A DNA stretch of 64,000 bases, taken from assembly GCF_015354335.1 (NCBI RefSeq), contig NZ_JADKYR010000003.1, forward strand, positions 248,001 to 312,000, read 5' to 3'. Under the pieces are notes generated by a model. The model made no database searches and was not told the origin of the DNA. It was given only the letters and a program-made list of their open reading frames with translations. The position numbers were made by a program, and so were the translations under genes. The stretch's first letter is position 1; every line of letters starts with the position of its first letter. The DNA is from Methylophilus sp. 13. GTDB taxonomy: Bacteria; Pseudomonadota; Gammaproteobacteria; Burkholderiales; Methylophilaceae. Shown piece after piece: positions 26,724 to 35,115 of the stretch.

Positions 26724-28778
26724 CTAGCCCAGTTTAGTCGCCACGTACGCCGTTTCATGACTTGCACTCACGGGCAAACCGGCCAGGCTACGTCTACTCA
26801 TCCTGACCATATCCACTACCACCACCCACAGCATGGTCACAAAAAACAAGGTGAGCCAGGCATCTAACTGCTGGTTAAAAATCAGTTGCGGCGCAACAGC
26901 CGCCTTTTCTGGCGGCAATACCCCTGTAGACAGCTTCTGCGCCAAATCATTCGCGGCCGCAAAAAAACCGACCCGGATATCCTGACTAAAAATCTTCTCG
27001 TAAGCCGCACTGGTGGTCACCACCAGCAACCAGACCAAGGGCAACGCAGTGATCCAGGCCTTATTCGCGCGGCCAGACTTGATCAAGATCCCGGTGGCAA
27101 CCGACAGGGCAATCGCGGCCAGCATCTGGTTGGCTATCCCAAACAGCGGCCATAAAATATTGACCCCGCCATTCGGGTCAATCACCCCGATATAGAGGAA
27201 ATAACCCCAGCCAGCGACGATCAACGCGCTGGTTAACACCACTGACGGCGTATAGGAGGTTTCCCCTAACTTGGGATGCAAGTTACCCAACATATCTTGC
27301 AGCATAAAGCGACCCACGCGTGTGCCTGCATCGAGCGTGGTGAGAATGAAGATGGCCTCAAACATGATGGCGAAGTGATACCACAAGGCCAGCAAATGCT
27401 CCCCGAATACCGTGCCCAGAATACTGGCCATGCCCACCGCCAGGCTAGGTGCGCCCCCGGTGCGGGCAAACAAGGTCGTTTCCCCCATCGCACTTGCCAG
27501 ATGCTGCATCTGTTCCACGGTGACCGGATAGCCCCAACTGCTGATGGTATTCACAGCATCCAGCGCCTCTTTACCGACCACGCCTGCCGGGCTGTTAATC
27601 GCAAAATAGACGCCAGGCTCTAACACGGTTGCCGCGATCATGGCCATGATGGCAACAAAACTCTCTAGCAACATGGCGCCATAACCGATTATGCGGATAT
27701 CGCCCTCACTGGAAATCAGCTTGGGCGTGGTGCCACTGGCGATCAAAGCATGAAAGCCAGAAATCGCGCCGCAGGCAATCGTAATAAACACAAACGGAAA
27801 CAACTTGCCGCCAAAAATCGGCCCCGTGCCATCAATAAACGGCGTGATCGCGGGCATGTGTATCTCGGGCCGTAACCATAAAATCGCCACAGCCAGCATC
27901 ATGACCGTGCCCAGCTTCATATAAGTCGATAAATAATCGCGGGGGGCCAGCAACAACCACACCGGCAACACAGCCGCGGCAAAGCCATAGGCAATCACGC
28001 TAAACGCCAACGGCAAGCCTTCATGGTCAAACAGCGCCGCCAGGGTCGGATGATGATCAACCCAGCCACCCAACACCACTGAACCAAGCAGCAAAGCGAC
28101 GCCCAACAACGACGCCTCAAGCACACGGCCCGGACGCAGATAACGCATATAGACACCGACGACCATAGCAATAGGAATGGTCGCGGCAACCGTCGACGTG
28201 CCCCAAGGGCTGTGTTTCATGGCGTTGACCACGACCAGACCCAGCACTGCGATCAAAATAATCATGATGACCAACGTTGCAATCATGGCGGCGGTTCCAC
28301 CAATAGCGCCGATTTCATCTCGCGCCATTTGCCCCAGACTGCGGCCATCGCGGCGGGTAGATAAAAACAGCGTGACCATATCCTGCACTGCGCCGCCTAG
28401 CACAGCCCCGATCAGTATCCATAAGGTGCCTGGCAAAAATCCGAATTGTGCCGCCAGGGTAGGCCCAACCAAAGGACCTGGCCCGGCAATGGCCGCAAAG
28501 TGATGACCGAAGACCACCCAGCGATGCGTGGGCACATAATCGCGGCCATTATTCAACCGCTCGGCCGGCGTGGCTCGGGTGGCATCAATACTCAGCACTT
28601 TGGCCGCAATCCAGGCCGCATAAAAACGATAGGCAATCAGGTAAACACACACTGCCGCAGTGATCAGCCACAGTGCATTCAATGTTTCTCCACGCCACCA
28701 GGCAATTTGTGCAAAAGCGGTGGCCCCCAAGAGCGCCAGCAATCCCCAAAACACCTGCCTCAACAACCCTTTTAACAT
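26724..28778 (-). CDS. cstA: Carbon starvation protein A, pyruvate/peptide transporter family
   Basis: A large inner-membrane transporter (684 residues, about 16 helices). Hallmark blocks are VFGHHFAAIAGPGPLVGPTL near the N-terminus, FGEHLLALWYHFAIMFEAIFILTTLDAGTR in the middle and WPLFGIANQMLAAIAL toward the end. In E. coli, CstA and its paralogue BtsT take up pyruvate, and peptides have also been proposed. ATG 28778 is chosen over the upstream in-frame start at 28808; GGGAAGAA precedes it. ybdD follows, as in E. coli. Confidence 0.95.
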   Translation of the reverse strand: MLKGLLRQVFWGLLALLGATAFAQIAWWRGETLNALWLITAAVCVYLIAYRFYAAWIAAKVLSIDATRATPAERLNNGRDYVPTHRWVVFGHHFAAIAGPGPLVGPTLAAQFGFLPGTLWILIGAVLGGAVQDMVTLFLSTRRDGRSLGQMARDEIGAIGGTAAMIATLVIMIILIAVLGLVVVNAMKHSPWGTSTVAATIPIAMVVGVYMRYLRPGRVLEASLLGVALLLGSVVLGGWVDHHPTLAALFDHEGLPLAFSVIAYGFAAAVLPVWLLLAPRDYLSTYMKLGTVMMLAVAILWLRPEIHMPAITPFIDGTGPIFGGKLFPFVFITIACGAISGFHALIASGTTPKLISSEGDIRIIGYGAMLLESFVAIMAMIAATVLEPGVYFAINSPAGVVGKEALDAVNTISSWGYPVTVEQMQHLASAMGETTLFARTGGAPSLAVGMASILGTVFGEHLLALWYHFAIMFEAIFILTTLDAGTRVGRFMLQDMLGNLHPKLGETSYTPSVVLTSALIVAGWGYFLYIGVIDPNGGVNILWPLFGIANQMLAAIALSVATGILIKSGRANKAWITALPLVWLLVVTTSAAYEKIFSQDIRVGFFAAANDLAQKLSTGVLPPEKAAVAPQLIFNQQLDAWLTLFFVTMLWVVVVDMVRMSRRSLAGLPVSASHETAYVATKLG

Positions 28779-29031
28779 GCCATTTCTTCCCTTTTTTAAT
28801 CTCTGCACTGTAACAAAAAGCGCTCATCTTCGCAAAACTCTACACAGGCCCACTCCCCCTTGCGAACTGGTGCAACTGCACTGCGGTGGTGCAGACTAGT
28901 TAGAACAGCGCCGCCATCAAAAAAGAAAGGTCCCGCCTGTTTCCTGATTAGAATCATATTGTTATCAAAGCTTATCCAGCTGGCATACAGTTTGCTAAAA
29001 CTCTAGCAGTAATAATCTGATTAAACGATCA

Positions 29032-29265
29032 ATGAGACCACCCAATTCTGTTATGGCTTCTGGCATGCCTCCCGTTCCACGCGACATTCTGAGTCTTGAA
29101 GACCAGAAGTTGGTGGATAGCGCGCGTGACATTCTCATGCATCAGCGCGATCTCAGCGAAGACCAGGCTTATTCACTCCTGGCTGAAATGGCTTTTAAGC
29201 GTAAAACCGGCATCGCCGATATTTCGCTACAGTTAGTTAACATCACCAAACGACTCACCACCTAA
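29032..29265 (+). CDS. Stand-alone ANTAR-domain protein, putative RNA-binding antiterminator
   Basis: A 77-residue protein made almost only of an ANTAR three-helix domain: LVDSARDILMHQRDLSEDQAY then SLLAEMAFKRKTGIADISLQ. This matches the C-terminal domain of AmiR and NasR, which bind dual-hairpin RNA and block termination. There is no receiver or sensor domain, so control must come from elsewhere. The start is uncertain (ATG 29032, 29053 or 29065) because none has a good Shine-Dalgarno. It is divergent from cstA across 253 bp and followed by a hairpin. No dual-hexaloop target was found nearby. Confidence 0.82.
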   Translation: MRPPNSVMASGMPPVPRDILSLEDQKLVDSARDILMHQRDLSEDQAYSLLAEMAFKRKTGIADISLQLVNITKRLTT

Positions 29266-29279
29266 AGCCACCATTCTTG

Positions 29280-29309
29280 CACCGGAATCGTCCTTGACGG
29301 TTTCTGGTG
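29280..29309 (+). other. Hairpin downstream of the ANTAR gene
   Basis: CACCGGAA pairs with TTCTGGTG (one G-U), and inside it CGTC pairs with GACG around a CTT loop. There is no T-run after it, so it is not a standard terminator. It may protect the 3' end of the mRNA or have a regulatory role. Confidence 0.5.
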
Positions 29310-29363
29310 ATCCATCAGCCGTGTCAACATCTGCAGTCTTTCACATTTATTCCGGGCAACTGC

Positions 29364-29391
29364 TTGCACTAAAAAAGAGTTTCGGTATAAT
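29364..29391 (+). promoter_or_regulatory. Promoter of tRNA-Val
   Basis: TTGCAC (29364-29369) and TATAAT (29386-29391) are 16 bp apart, followed by a GCGCGC discriminator. Such a GC-rich discriminator is typical of promoters under stringent (ppGpp/DksA) control. Confidence 0.8.
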
Positions 29392-29412
29392 GCGCGCTTC
29401 GTTGCAAGGCAC

Positions 29413-29488
29413 GGGTGCTTAGCTCAGTTGGTAGAGCGTCGCCCTTACAAGGCGAATGTCAGCGGTTCGACCCCGTTAGCACCCACCA
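29413..29488 (+). tRNA. tRNA-Val (anticodon UAC)
   Basis: A 76-nt cloverleaf. Acceptor GGGTGCT pairs with AGCACCC, the D-arm is AGCTCAGTTGGTAGAGC, the anticodon loop CTTACAA has TAC at 29446-29448, and the T-loop is TTCGACC. A discriminator A and encoded CCA end it. It is a single-gene unit with its own promoter and converges with radC, 24 bp away. No strong terminator follows. Confidence 0.97.
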
Positions 29489-29512
29489 CTCCCAGCCTTC
29501 AGCAGATCAGCT

Positions 29513-30187
29513 TCAAATCATCCCCTGTTCGCTAAAAGAAAACGTCTCTTGCTTGGCGACGATAATGTGATCCAGCACTTTCACATCCACCAGCATCAAC
29601 GCTTCTTTCAAACTGTTGGTTAATTGCTCATCGGCTCGACTCGGACTGGCGACCCCACCGGGATGATTATGGCTCAGGATCACCGCGGCCGCATTGAGCG
29701 CCAGCGCGCGTTTAACCACCTCACGCGGATAAACATTGGTTTGCATCAAGCTGCCTTCGAATAAGGTTTCATAGGCGATCAGCCGATTTTGCGCATCTAA
29801 AAACAAAATACCAAACACTTCGCGCTGCAAGGCCGACAGTTGTAACTGCAAATAATCCTTCACCTGGCGTGGCGAGCGAAAACTGTCATTTTGCTGCAAG
29901 GTTTCGCCCAAGGCCCGCTTGCTCATTTCCAGCACCGCCTGCAACTGGCAATATTTACTCACCCCCATGCCAGACACCCGTGACATCTGTTTAAGATCTG
30001 CTGAAAACACGCCATTCAGGCTATGAAAATGTTGCAACAACTCTCTCGCCAAATCCACAGCGGTTTTACCAGCCACCCCAACACGCAAGAAAATCGCCAA
30101 TAACTCTGCGTCAGATAATGACACTGCGCCGGTGCGCAGCAACTTTTCGCGTGGACGTTCCTGTTCCGGCCAATCTGTAATTGCCAT
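29513..30187 (-). CDS. radC: RadC family JAMM/MPN+ domain protein
   Basis: 224 residues. An N-terminal UPF0758 helix-hairpin-helix-like part ([28 protein letters not shown]) is followed by a JAB/MPN metalloprotease-like domain with the zinc motif [16 protein letters not shown]. The DNA-repair role given in older literature has been withdrawn, and the true function is unknown. It starts 18 bp after the HELLH gene and is probably co-transcribed with it. Closeness to coaBC matches a widely conserved gene neighbourhood. Confidence 0.95.
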   Translation of the reverse strand: MAITDWPEQERPREKLLRTGAVSLSDAELLAIFLRVGVAGKTAVDLARELLQHFHSLNGVFSADLKQMSRVSGMGVSKYCQLQAVLEMSKRALGETLQQNDSFRSPRQVKDYLQLQLSALQREVFGILFLDAQNRLIAYETLFEGSLMQTNVYPREVVKRALALNAAAVILSHNHPGGVASPSRADEQLTNSLKEALMLVDVKVLDHIIVAKQETFSFSEQGMI

Positions 30188-30205
30188 GTTGCCCCCTTTT
30201 ATCGC

Positions 30206-30973
30206 CTAATGCAGCCAACCGATCTCACGTGCTGTTGGTCGGCCAATCACCACTTCATCCAAACTTTTTGCCATGCGCGAGGTTTGCGCAGATTGAGGGA
30301 TCTGGCCCGCCATCAGCTCGGCCATGGATTGCGGATATAGCGGCTGGGCATAGGGCTCTGCATATCCTTGCGGAAACTGGGGCTGATGGGTGTTGAGGTC
30401 GTATTTATCTGTGGCACTCAGGGTATGCAGCAGCTCATGCGCCACGATGACAGCATTCACAGAGTGCTGGCTGTTTTCGGCAAACAAATTGACACGGCCG
30501 AGGCGGCCTTTGTGCAAGGCGGTGGAGTGCCGTAAATGGCGCTGCCGGGCCGGATCGTGATAGAGCAAATACAACTTGATGTCTAGCGGGACACCAACCT
30601 CCGGCTGATGCCGCCAGCCAAACCAGCGAAATTGCAGACTCCACAAAATAATCTCATGCAACGGCGCACTCACTGCGGGTGGCGCAGGCGGCACCTGATG
30701 AATTTCCGGGCCCAGATAAAACGTGATTGGCCGCCTCAAGGGCAATTGATATTTGGCGGCCTCCCGCGAGAAAAAGGCCGCCAACTGTTCAAAATCCTCA
30801 GCACGCAAACTGGCAATATACGCGGCTGAAGTTGCAGAGCCATCGGCATTGACCGGATATAAAGCCACCTTGAGCGGATGCCGCCATTGCAGGACTTCGT
30901 ACTCTTGCCAAAGCTGCAATAAAGCCGCACTCACCACTACTACCCAGAAGAAAATTCGGACTGTCTTTATCAT
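30206..30973 (-). CDS. Membrane-anchored protein with HExxH motif, putative metallopeptidase
   Basis: I do not recognise a named family. The 255 residues start with a hydrophobic helix (about residues 5-21), which would anchor a periplasmic domain. In that domain, AHELLHTLSATDKYD at about 178-192 has HExxH and an Asp at the position of the third ligand in HExxHxxGxxD peptidases, with Ser for Gly. An AELMAG some 28 residues later could be a Met-turn. ATG 30973 is preferred over GTG 30982. The gene precedes radC by 18 bp and is divergent from coaBC. Peptidase function is inferred from motifs only. Confidence 0.72.
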   Translation of the reverse strand: MIKTVRIFFWVVVVSAALLQLWQEYEVLQWRHPLKVALYPVNADGSATSAAYIASLRAEDFEQLAAFFSREAAKYQLPLRRPITFYLGPEIHQVPPAPPAVSAPLHEIILWSLQFRWFGWRHQPEVGVPLDIKLYLLYHDPARQRHLRHSTALHKGRLGRVNLFAENSQHSVNAVIVAHELLHTLSATDKYDLNTHQPQFPQGYAEPYAQPLYPQSMAELMAGQIPQSAQTSRMAKSLDEVVIGRPTAREIGWLH

Positions 30974-31056
30974 GCCTGCCACCCAAAGGATGGATAGATG
31001 TTAACATGTTTAAAGACAGCCGGCGGCGCTCAAAAATGCTTCGATGCGCGCTTTTG

Positions 31057-31067
31057 CAGTTAAAATA
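31057..31067 (+). promoter_or_regulatory. Candidate -10 of coaBC, shared motif CAGTTAAAATA
   Basis: The 11 bases are identical to those before dusB and ilvD, but here end only 6 bp before the start codon. If TAAAAT is the -10, transcription would begin at or next to the ATG, giving a leaderless mRNA; no Shine-Dalgarno is seen. Confidence 0.45.
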
Positions 31068-31073
31068 CTTGCC

Positions 31074-32270
31074 ATGAATGCGATCTACGCAAAACCTTTA
31101 AATATTCTGCTGGGCGTCACTGGCGGCATCGCTGCTTACAAAACAGCAGAATTGGTGCGCTTGCTGGTTAAACAAGGCCACCATGTACAAGTGGTGATGA
31201 CTGAAGCAGCCACCCACTTTATCACCCCAACCACCTTGCAAGCCTTGTCCGGGCAACCTGTGTTTATAGATAGCTGGGATCAGCGTATCGCCAATGGCAT
31301 GCCGCACATTGAGCTCAGCCGTCAGGCAGATGCCATCCTGGTTGCACCAGCCAGTGCCGATTTTATGGCCAAACTGGCGCATGGCTTTGCCAACGACCTG
31401 CTCTCCACCTTATGCCTTGCACGTGAGTGCCCACTTCTGGTTGCACCCGCCATGAACAGACAAATGTGGGAGAATGCGGCGACCCAGCGCAACGTGCAAC
31501 AACTCAGGCAAGATGGCGTCACCGTCCTGGGGCCGGATAGCGGTGAGCAGGCATGTGGCGAAGTCGGACAAGGCAGAATGCTGGAGCCGGATCACCTGCT
31601 GGAGGCCCTCACCCGTTTTTTCACACCCAAGTTATTGGCTGGAAAAAACATCCTGATAACCGCAGGTGCGACCATGGAAATGCTGGATCCGGTGCGTGGC
31701 ATCACCAACCTGAGCAGTGGCAAAATGGGCTTTGCTCTGGCGCAAGCCGCCACCCGTATGGGCGCAACGGTCACGCTAATCTATGGCCACCATCAAGTCA
31801 CGCCTCCCGAAGTCAGCCAAGCCTGCTTCGCCGGCAGCGCCGGTGAGATGTATCAAACAGTGATGCAGCATATTGCCAACCAAGATGTATTTATTGCCGT
31901 CGCCGCCGTGGCAGACTACCGGCCACAACAAATATCAACGCAGAAAATCAAAAAGAGTGAGTCTACACTTACCTTAACACTCATAAAAAACAAAGACATT
32001 CTGGCAGATGTCGCGTCCTTGCCTAATCCGCCTTATTGTGTCGGTTTTGCAGCAGAGTCAGAACAAATACTCGAACACGCCCGACAAAAACGGCTGGCGA
32101 AGCGGATTCCCATGATTGTGGCGAATCATGCCAATTCCGCCTTGGGCAGCGACCACAACACGGTGACCATCATAGATGATCAAGCTGAAACACCCCTGCA
32201 AGCTAATGAAAAAATCAATATCGCGTTCGAGATTCTCTGCCACCTGCATGCGAGACTTGATCCACATTAA
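31074..32270 (+). CDS. coaBC: Bifunctional phosphopantothenoylcysteine synthetase/decarboxylase
   Basis: Two consecutive steps of coenzyme A synthesis. 398 residues. The N-terminal CoaC flavoprotein domain begins LNILLGVTGGIAAYKTAEL and has the catalytic His (MPHIELSRQAD) and PAMNRQMW. The CoaB part has the ITAGATMEMLDPVRGITN block and a late KIKKSESTLTL. ATG 31074 is chosen by homology; the open frame continues to 31044. The order coaBC then dut is ancestral, but here a TonB-dependent receptor gene lies between them. Confidence 0.97.
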   Translation: MNAIYAKPLNILLGVTGGIAAYKTAELVRLLVKQGHHVQVVMTEAATHFITPTTLQALSGQPVFIDSWDQRIANGMPHIELSRQADAILVAPASADFMAKLAHGFANDLLSTLCLARECPLLVAPAMNRQMWENAATQRNVQQLRQDGVTVLGPDSGEQACGEVGQGRMLEPDHLLEALTRFFTPKLLAGKNILITAGATMEMLDPVRGITNLSSGKMGFALAQAATRMGATVTLIYGHHQVTPPEVSQACFAGSAGEMYQTVMQHIANQDVFIAVAAVADYRPQQISTQKIKKSESTLTLTLIKNKDILADVASLPNPPYCVGFAAESEQILEHARQKRLAKRIPMIVANHANSALGSDHNTVTIIDDQAETPLQANEKINIAFEILCHLHARLDPH

Positions 32271-32281
32271 ATATCTTCAGG

Positions 32282-32315
32282 CCTCCTCAGTATTTTCATG
32301 AAAATACTGAGGAGG
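32282..32315. repeat. 34-bp perfect palindrome downstream of coaBC
   Basis: CCTCCTCAGTATTTTCA is followed directly by its exact reverse complement, with no spacer. It lies 11 bp after the coaBC stop and 57 bp before the receptor gene. There is no T-run on either side, so it is an unusual terminator at best; the AT-rich centre TATTTTCATGAAAATA could also be an operator. Confidence 0.85.
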
Positions 32316-32372
32316 GAAAGCTTACGCACAGCTTACAATCGCGCGATTCGATTTTAAGTAGAAAGTTTGAAC

Positions 32373-34445
32373 ATGCGCGTATTCCGCCTCACGCCTTTAT
32401 CGATGGCCATCGCAACCGCCTTCACCGCCCCCACCAGCGGATTGGCAGATGAAGAAAAAGCCGTCACCCTGTCCCCTATTGTGGTCACAGCCACCCGACA
32501 AGCACAAAACAGCTTTGACCTCCCGGTCGCGATTGACGTCGTAGAGCAAAAAAACATCAAAGATGGCCAGCTGCAGATCAACCTCTCGGAAAGTCTGATT
32601 CGCGTACCCGGCATTACCGCGCAAAACCGCACGCAGCAGGCGCAAGACCCACAAATTTCCAGCCGGGGTTTTGGTGCACGTTCATCGTTTGGGGTGCGTG
32701 GCATTCGTATTTATGTCGACGGCATCCCGCTGACCATGCCAGATGGCCAAGGCCAACCCGGCGTAGTTGACCTGTCAGCAATTAAAAGTATAGAAGTCAT
32801 GCGCGGGCCATTCTCTTCGCTTTACGGCAACTCGTCCGGTGGCGTAATTCAAATGTTCACCCAAGATGCCCCTGCAACGCCAACACTAGGTGCAACCGCA
32901 ATGTTTGGCAGCTATGACACCAAACGCAACATCTTGGAAGCCTCCGGCCAGCTTGAAGGGATGGAATACATGCTGAATGTTTCCAACTTCGAGTCTGATG
33001 GTTACCGTGACCATAGTAGAAGCAACAAGCAGATGGCCACTGCCAAATTCAAATTCAACCTCACAGAAGATACCAAAGTCACCACTTTAGTTAACTGGTT
33101 TGATCAAGATGCCCAAGATCCTGGTGGATTGACGAAAGCTGATGTTGCAAGTGATCGAAAAGGGGTCGTTCCAGCTACTCTGAACGCGAACACAAGAGTA
33201 TCTCGCAGCCACACGCAAGTTGGATTTAATTTTGAACATACAATCAACCCAAACAATACAATCAACTTGATTACTTATGTTGGCACGCGCGAAAACAACC
33301 AGATTTTGGCAACAAATGCGACAGGCTCGAATGCTAGATCAAGTCAAATTTCCAGAGAGTTCTATGGTTCAGACTTACGCTGGGACAATAGAGGTGAGGT
33401 AGCAGGAAAACAATACAATATCAGCCTTGGACTGAATTATGGAAAATCGACTGATGCGCGCAAAGACACCAATATTCAGGGAACAGGCTTAGGCCCTAAT
33501 AGAATCGAAGATAATATTGTCGATAACTTCGACCAATACATTCAAGGAAAACTTGCGTTAACCGATAATTTTGACGTGCATGCTGGTGTTCGTCATACAA
33601 AAGTCACTCTAAAAGTAAATGACCAGTTAACTCCACCTGATAATAGCGGCTCAGTTGACTACCAAAAGACTAACCCTGTTTTGGGAGCCACCTGGAAAGT
33701 TACACCAGCGCTCAATCTTTATGCAAATTTTGGCAAAGGATTTGAGACACCCACTTTTATTGAAGCTGCTTACAATAGTACGGTCGCCTCTGCGACACCA
33801 AATTTAACGCTCAAACCGAGTCAAAGTAACAATTATGAAGTAGGTGCCAAAGCATATATTACTGACTCCTCCTTACTCACACTAACTGCATTCAGGATTA
33901 ACACCCAAAATGAACTCGTTGTTTCTGCAAACAGTAATGGGCGATCAGTTTACGCGAATGCGAACAATACTAAACGTTACGGTACCGAGATATCCCTTGA
34001 TACCCGTTATGAAAACAATATCACCACTTACCTTTCATACTCATTTCTCAATGCGAAATATAGCTCGTCCTATGTTGGAAATAACGGACTGATTGAATCG
34101 GGTAATTACATCCCTGGTACATATCGAAATCAACTTTACGGCGAGGTGGCTTGGAAATATCAGCCTTTGGGATTTTATACAGCGTTAGAGGGAAGATATA
34201 ACAGCAAAGTTTATGTTGATGATATTAACTCGCAAAGCGCATCTTCTTATACAATTTTTAACCTGCGCGCAGGCCTCGAACAAAATCTCAGTCATTGGAA
34301 TTTTAAAGAATATATTAGATTAGAAAATATGTTTGATCGCGAGTACATAGGTGCTGTTCGCGTCAATGATACCAATGCACGTTTTTATGAGCCTGCTGCA
34401 GGTCGCAATTACCTCGTTGGAATAAATGCACAATACAAGTTCTAA
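32373..34445 (+). CDS. TonB-dependent outer-membrane receptor
   Basis: Active-transport receptor for a siderophore or other scarce nutrient. The 690-residue precursor has a signal peptide (cut near GLADEE), a TonB box in LSPIVVTATR, a plug domain (VRGIRIYVDGIPLTMPDGQGQ, MRGPFSSLYGNSSGGVIQMF) and a long beta-barrel ending in a terminal Phe (NAQYKF). The plug looks most like the YncD/FecA-type group; the ligand is unknown. GC content falls from about 60% in early 60-base rows to 30-45% in the barrel part. It interrupts the coaBC-dut neighbourhood. ATG 32373 is preferred over TTG 32367. Confidence 0.95.
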   Translation: MRVFRLTPLSMAIATAFTAPTSGLADEEKAVTLSPIVVTATRQAQNSFDLPVAIDVVEQKNIKDGQLQINLSESLIRVPGITAQNRTQQAQDPQISSRGFGARSSFGVRGIRIYVDGIPLTMPDGQGQPGVVDLSAIKSIEVMRGPFSSLYGNSSGGVIQMFTQDAPATPTLGATAMFGSYDTKRNILEASGQLEGMEYMLNVSNFESDGYRDHSRSNKQMATAKFKFNLTEDTKVTTLVNWFDQDAQDPGGLTKADVASDRKGVVPATLNANTRVSRSHTQVGFNFEHTINPNNTINLITYVGTRENNQILATNATGSNARSSQISREFYGSDLRWDNRGEVAGKQYNISLGLNYGKSTDARKDTNIQGTGLGPNRIEDNIVDNFDQYIQGKLALTDNFDVHAGVRHTKVTLKVNDQLTPPDNSGSVDYQKTNPVLGATWKVTPALNLYANFGKGFETPTFIEAAYNSTVASATPNLTLKPSQSNNYEVGAKAYITDSSLLTLTAFRINTQNELVVSANSNGRSVYANANNTKRYGTEISLDTRYENNITTYLSYSFLNAKYSSSYVGNNGLIESGNYIPGTYRNQLYGEVAWKYQPLGFYTALEGRYNSKVYVDDINSQSASSYTIFNLRAGLEQNLSHWNFKEYIRLENMFDREYIGAVRVNDTNARFYEPAAGRNYLVGINAQYKF

Positions 34446-34462
34446 AGAAGAATCTCTTCTTA

Positions 34463-34488
34463 AAAGCCAGCATCTGCTGGCTTTTTTA
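34463..34488. terminator. Terminator after the receptor gene
   Basis: AAAAGCCAGCA and TGCTGGCTTTTTT pair around a 2-nt loop (the top A-T pairs may open), 17 bp after the receptor stop. The A-run before the stem makes it partly bidirectional. Confidence 0.9.
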
Positions 34489-34567
34489 TTGAATAGCCTT
34501 GCCGCGATTAGTGATTTTCGACGCCATTTCGTGTTTAATAGCGCAATCAGTTTCTGGAGCCAGCCGC

Positions 34568-35020
34568 ATGTCAATTACCGTAGACCTTAAAATCCTTGAT
34601 CCTCGTTTGCATCATATGATGCCAAGTTACGCGACACCTGGGTCTGCAGGGCTGGATTTAAGAGCGTGTATTGAACATACGCAAACCATACAAGCGGGGG
34701 AGACCATCATGATCCCAACCGGTATGGCGATTCATATCGATAACACTTATTACGCTGCCATGATTCTGCCGCGCTCTGGCTTGGGCCATAAACATGGCAT
34801 CGTATTGGGCAACCTGGTCGGCCTGATTGACTCTGACTACCAGGGGCAACTGCTGGTTTCCTGCTGGAACCGCAGTAAAGAACCGTTTATTTTGAACCCA
34901 ATGGAACGTATCGCGCAGATGGTGATTGTGCCGGTAGTGCAGGCAGATTTTCATATCGTGGATGAATTTACCAGCAGTGAACGCGGTGAAGGCGGCTTTG
35001 GCAGCACAGGCAAGCACTAA
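34568..35020 (+). CDS. dut: dUTP diphosphatase
   Basis: Hydrolyses dUTP to dUMP and PPi, keeping uracil out of DNA and supplying thymidylate synthesis. 150 residues, trimeric dUTPase family. Motif 1 is [11 protein letters not shown], motif 2 [10 protein letters not shown], motif 3 [11 protein letters not shown], motif 4 in ERIAQMVI and motif 5 [15 protein letters not shown] 34568 is supported by GGAG at 34556-34559; the open frame upstream (to 34499) overlaps the terminator region and is not coding. Confidence 0.98.
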   Translation: MSITVDLKILDPRLHHMMPSYATPGSAGLDLRACIEHTQTIQAGETIMIPTGMAIHIDNTYYAAMILPRSGLGHKHGIVLGNLVGLIDSDYQGQLLVSCWNRSKEPFILNPMERIAQMVIVPVVQADFHIVDEFTSSERGEGGFGSTGKH

Positions 35021-35045
35021 TTATTTGAAAAGTTGCAATAATTGC

Positions 35046-35075
35046 TTGATTTGATCATAAATTTCAATCTATAAT
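35046..35075 (+). promoter_or_regulatory. Promoter of rpmB-rpmG
   Basis: TTGATT (35046-35051) and TATAAT (35070-35075) are 18 bp apart, followed by TCTCGCTC and then TTTGGAGACAACC before the rpmB start. Confidence 0.75.
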
Positions 35076-35115
35076 CTCGCTCTTTCTGAAAAGATAAAAG
35101 TATTTGGAGACAACC

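Noticed and set aside
32271-32372. Possible cobalamin riboswitch before the TonB-dependent receptor
   Set aside because: Only about 100 bases are available, with no B12-box-like sequence; the palindrome explains most of the structure.
34499-34567. Longer N-terminus of dut
   Set aside because: The upstream codons lack homology, lie just after a terminator, and a good ribosome-binding site precedes ATG 34568.
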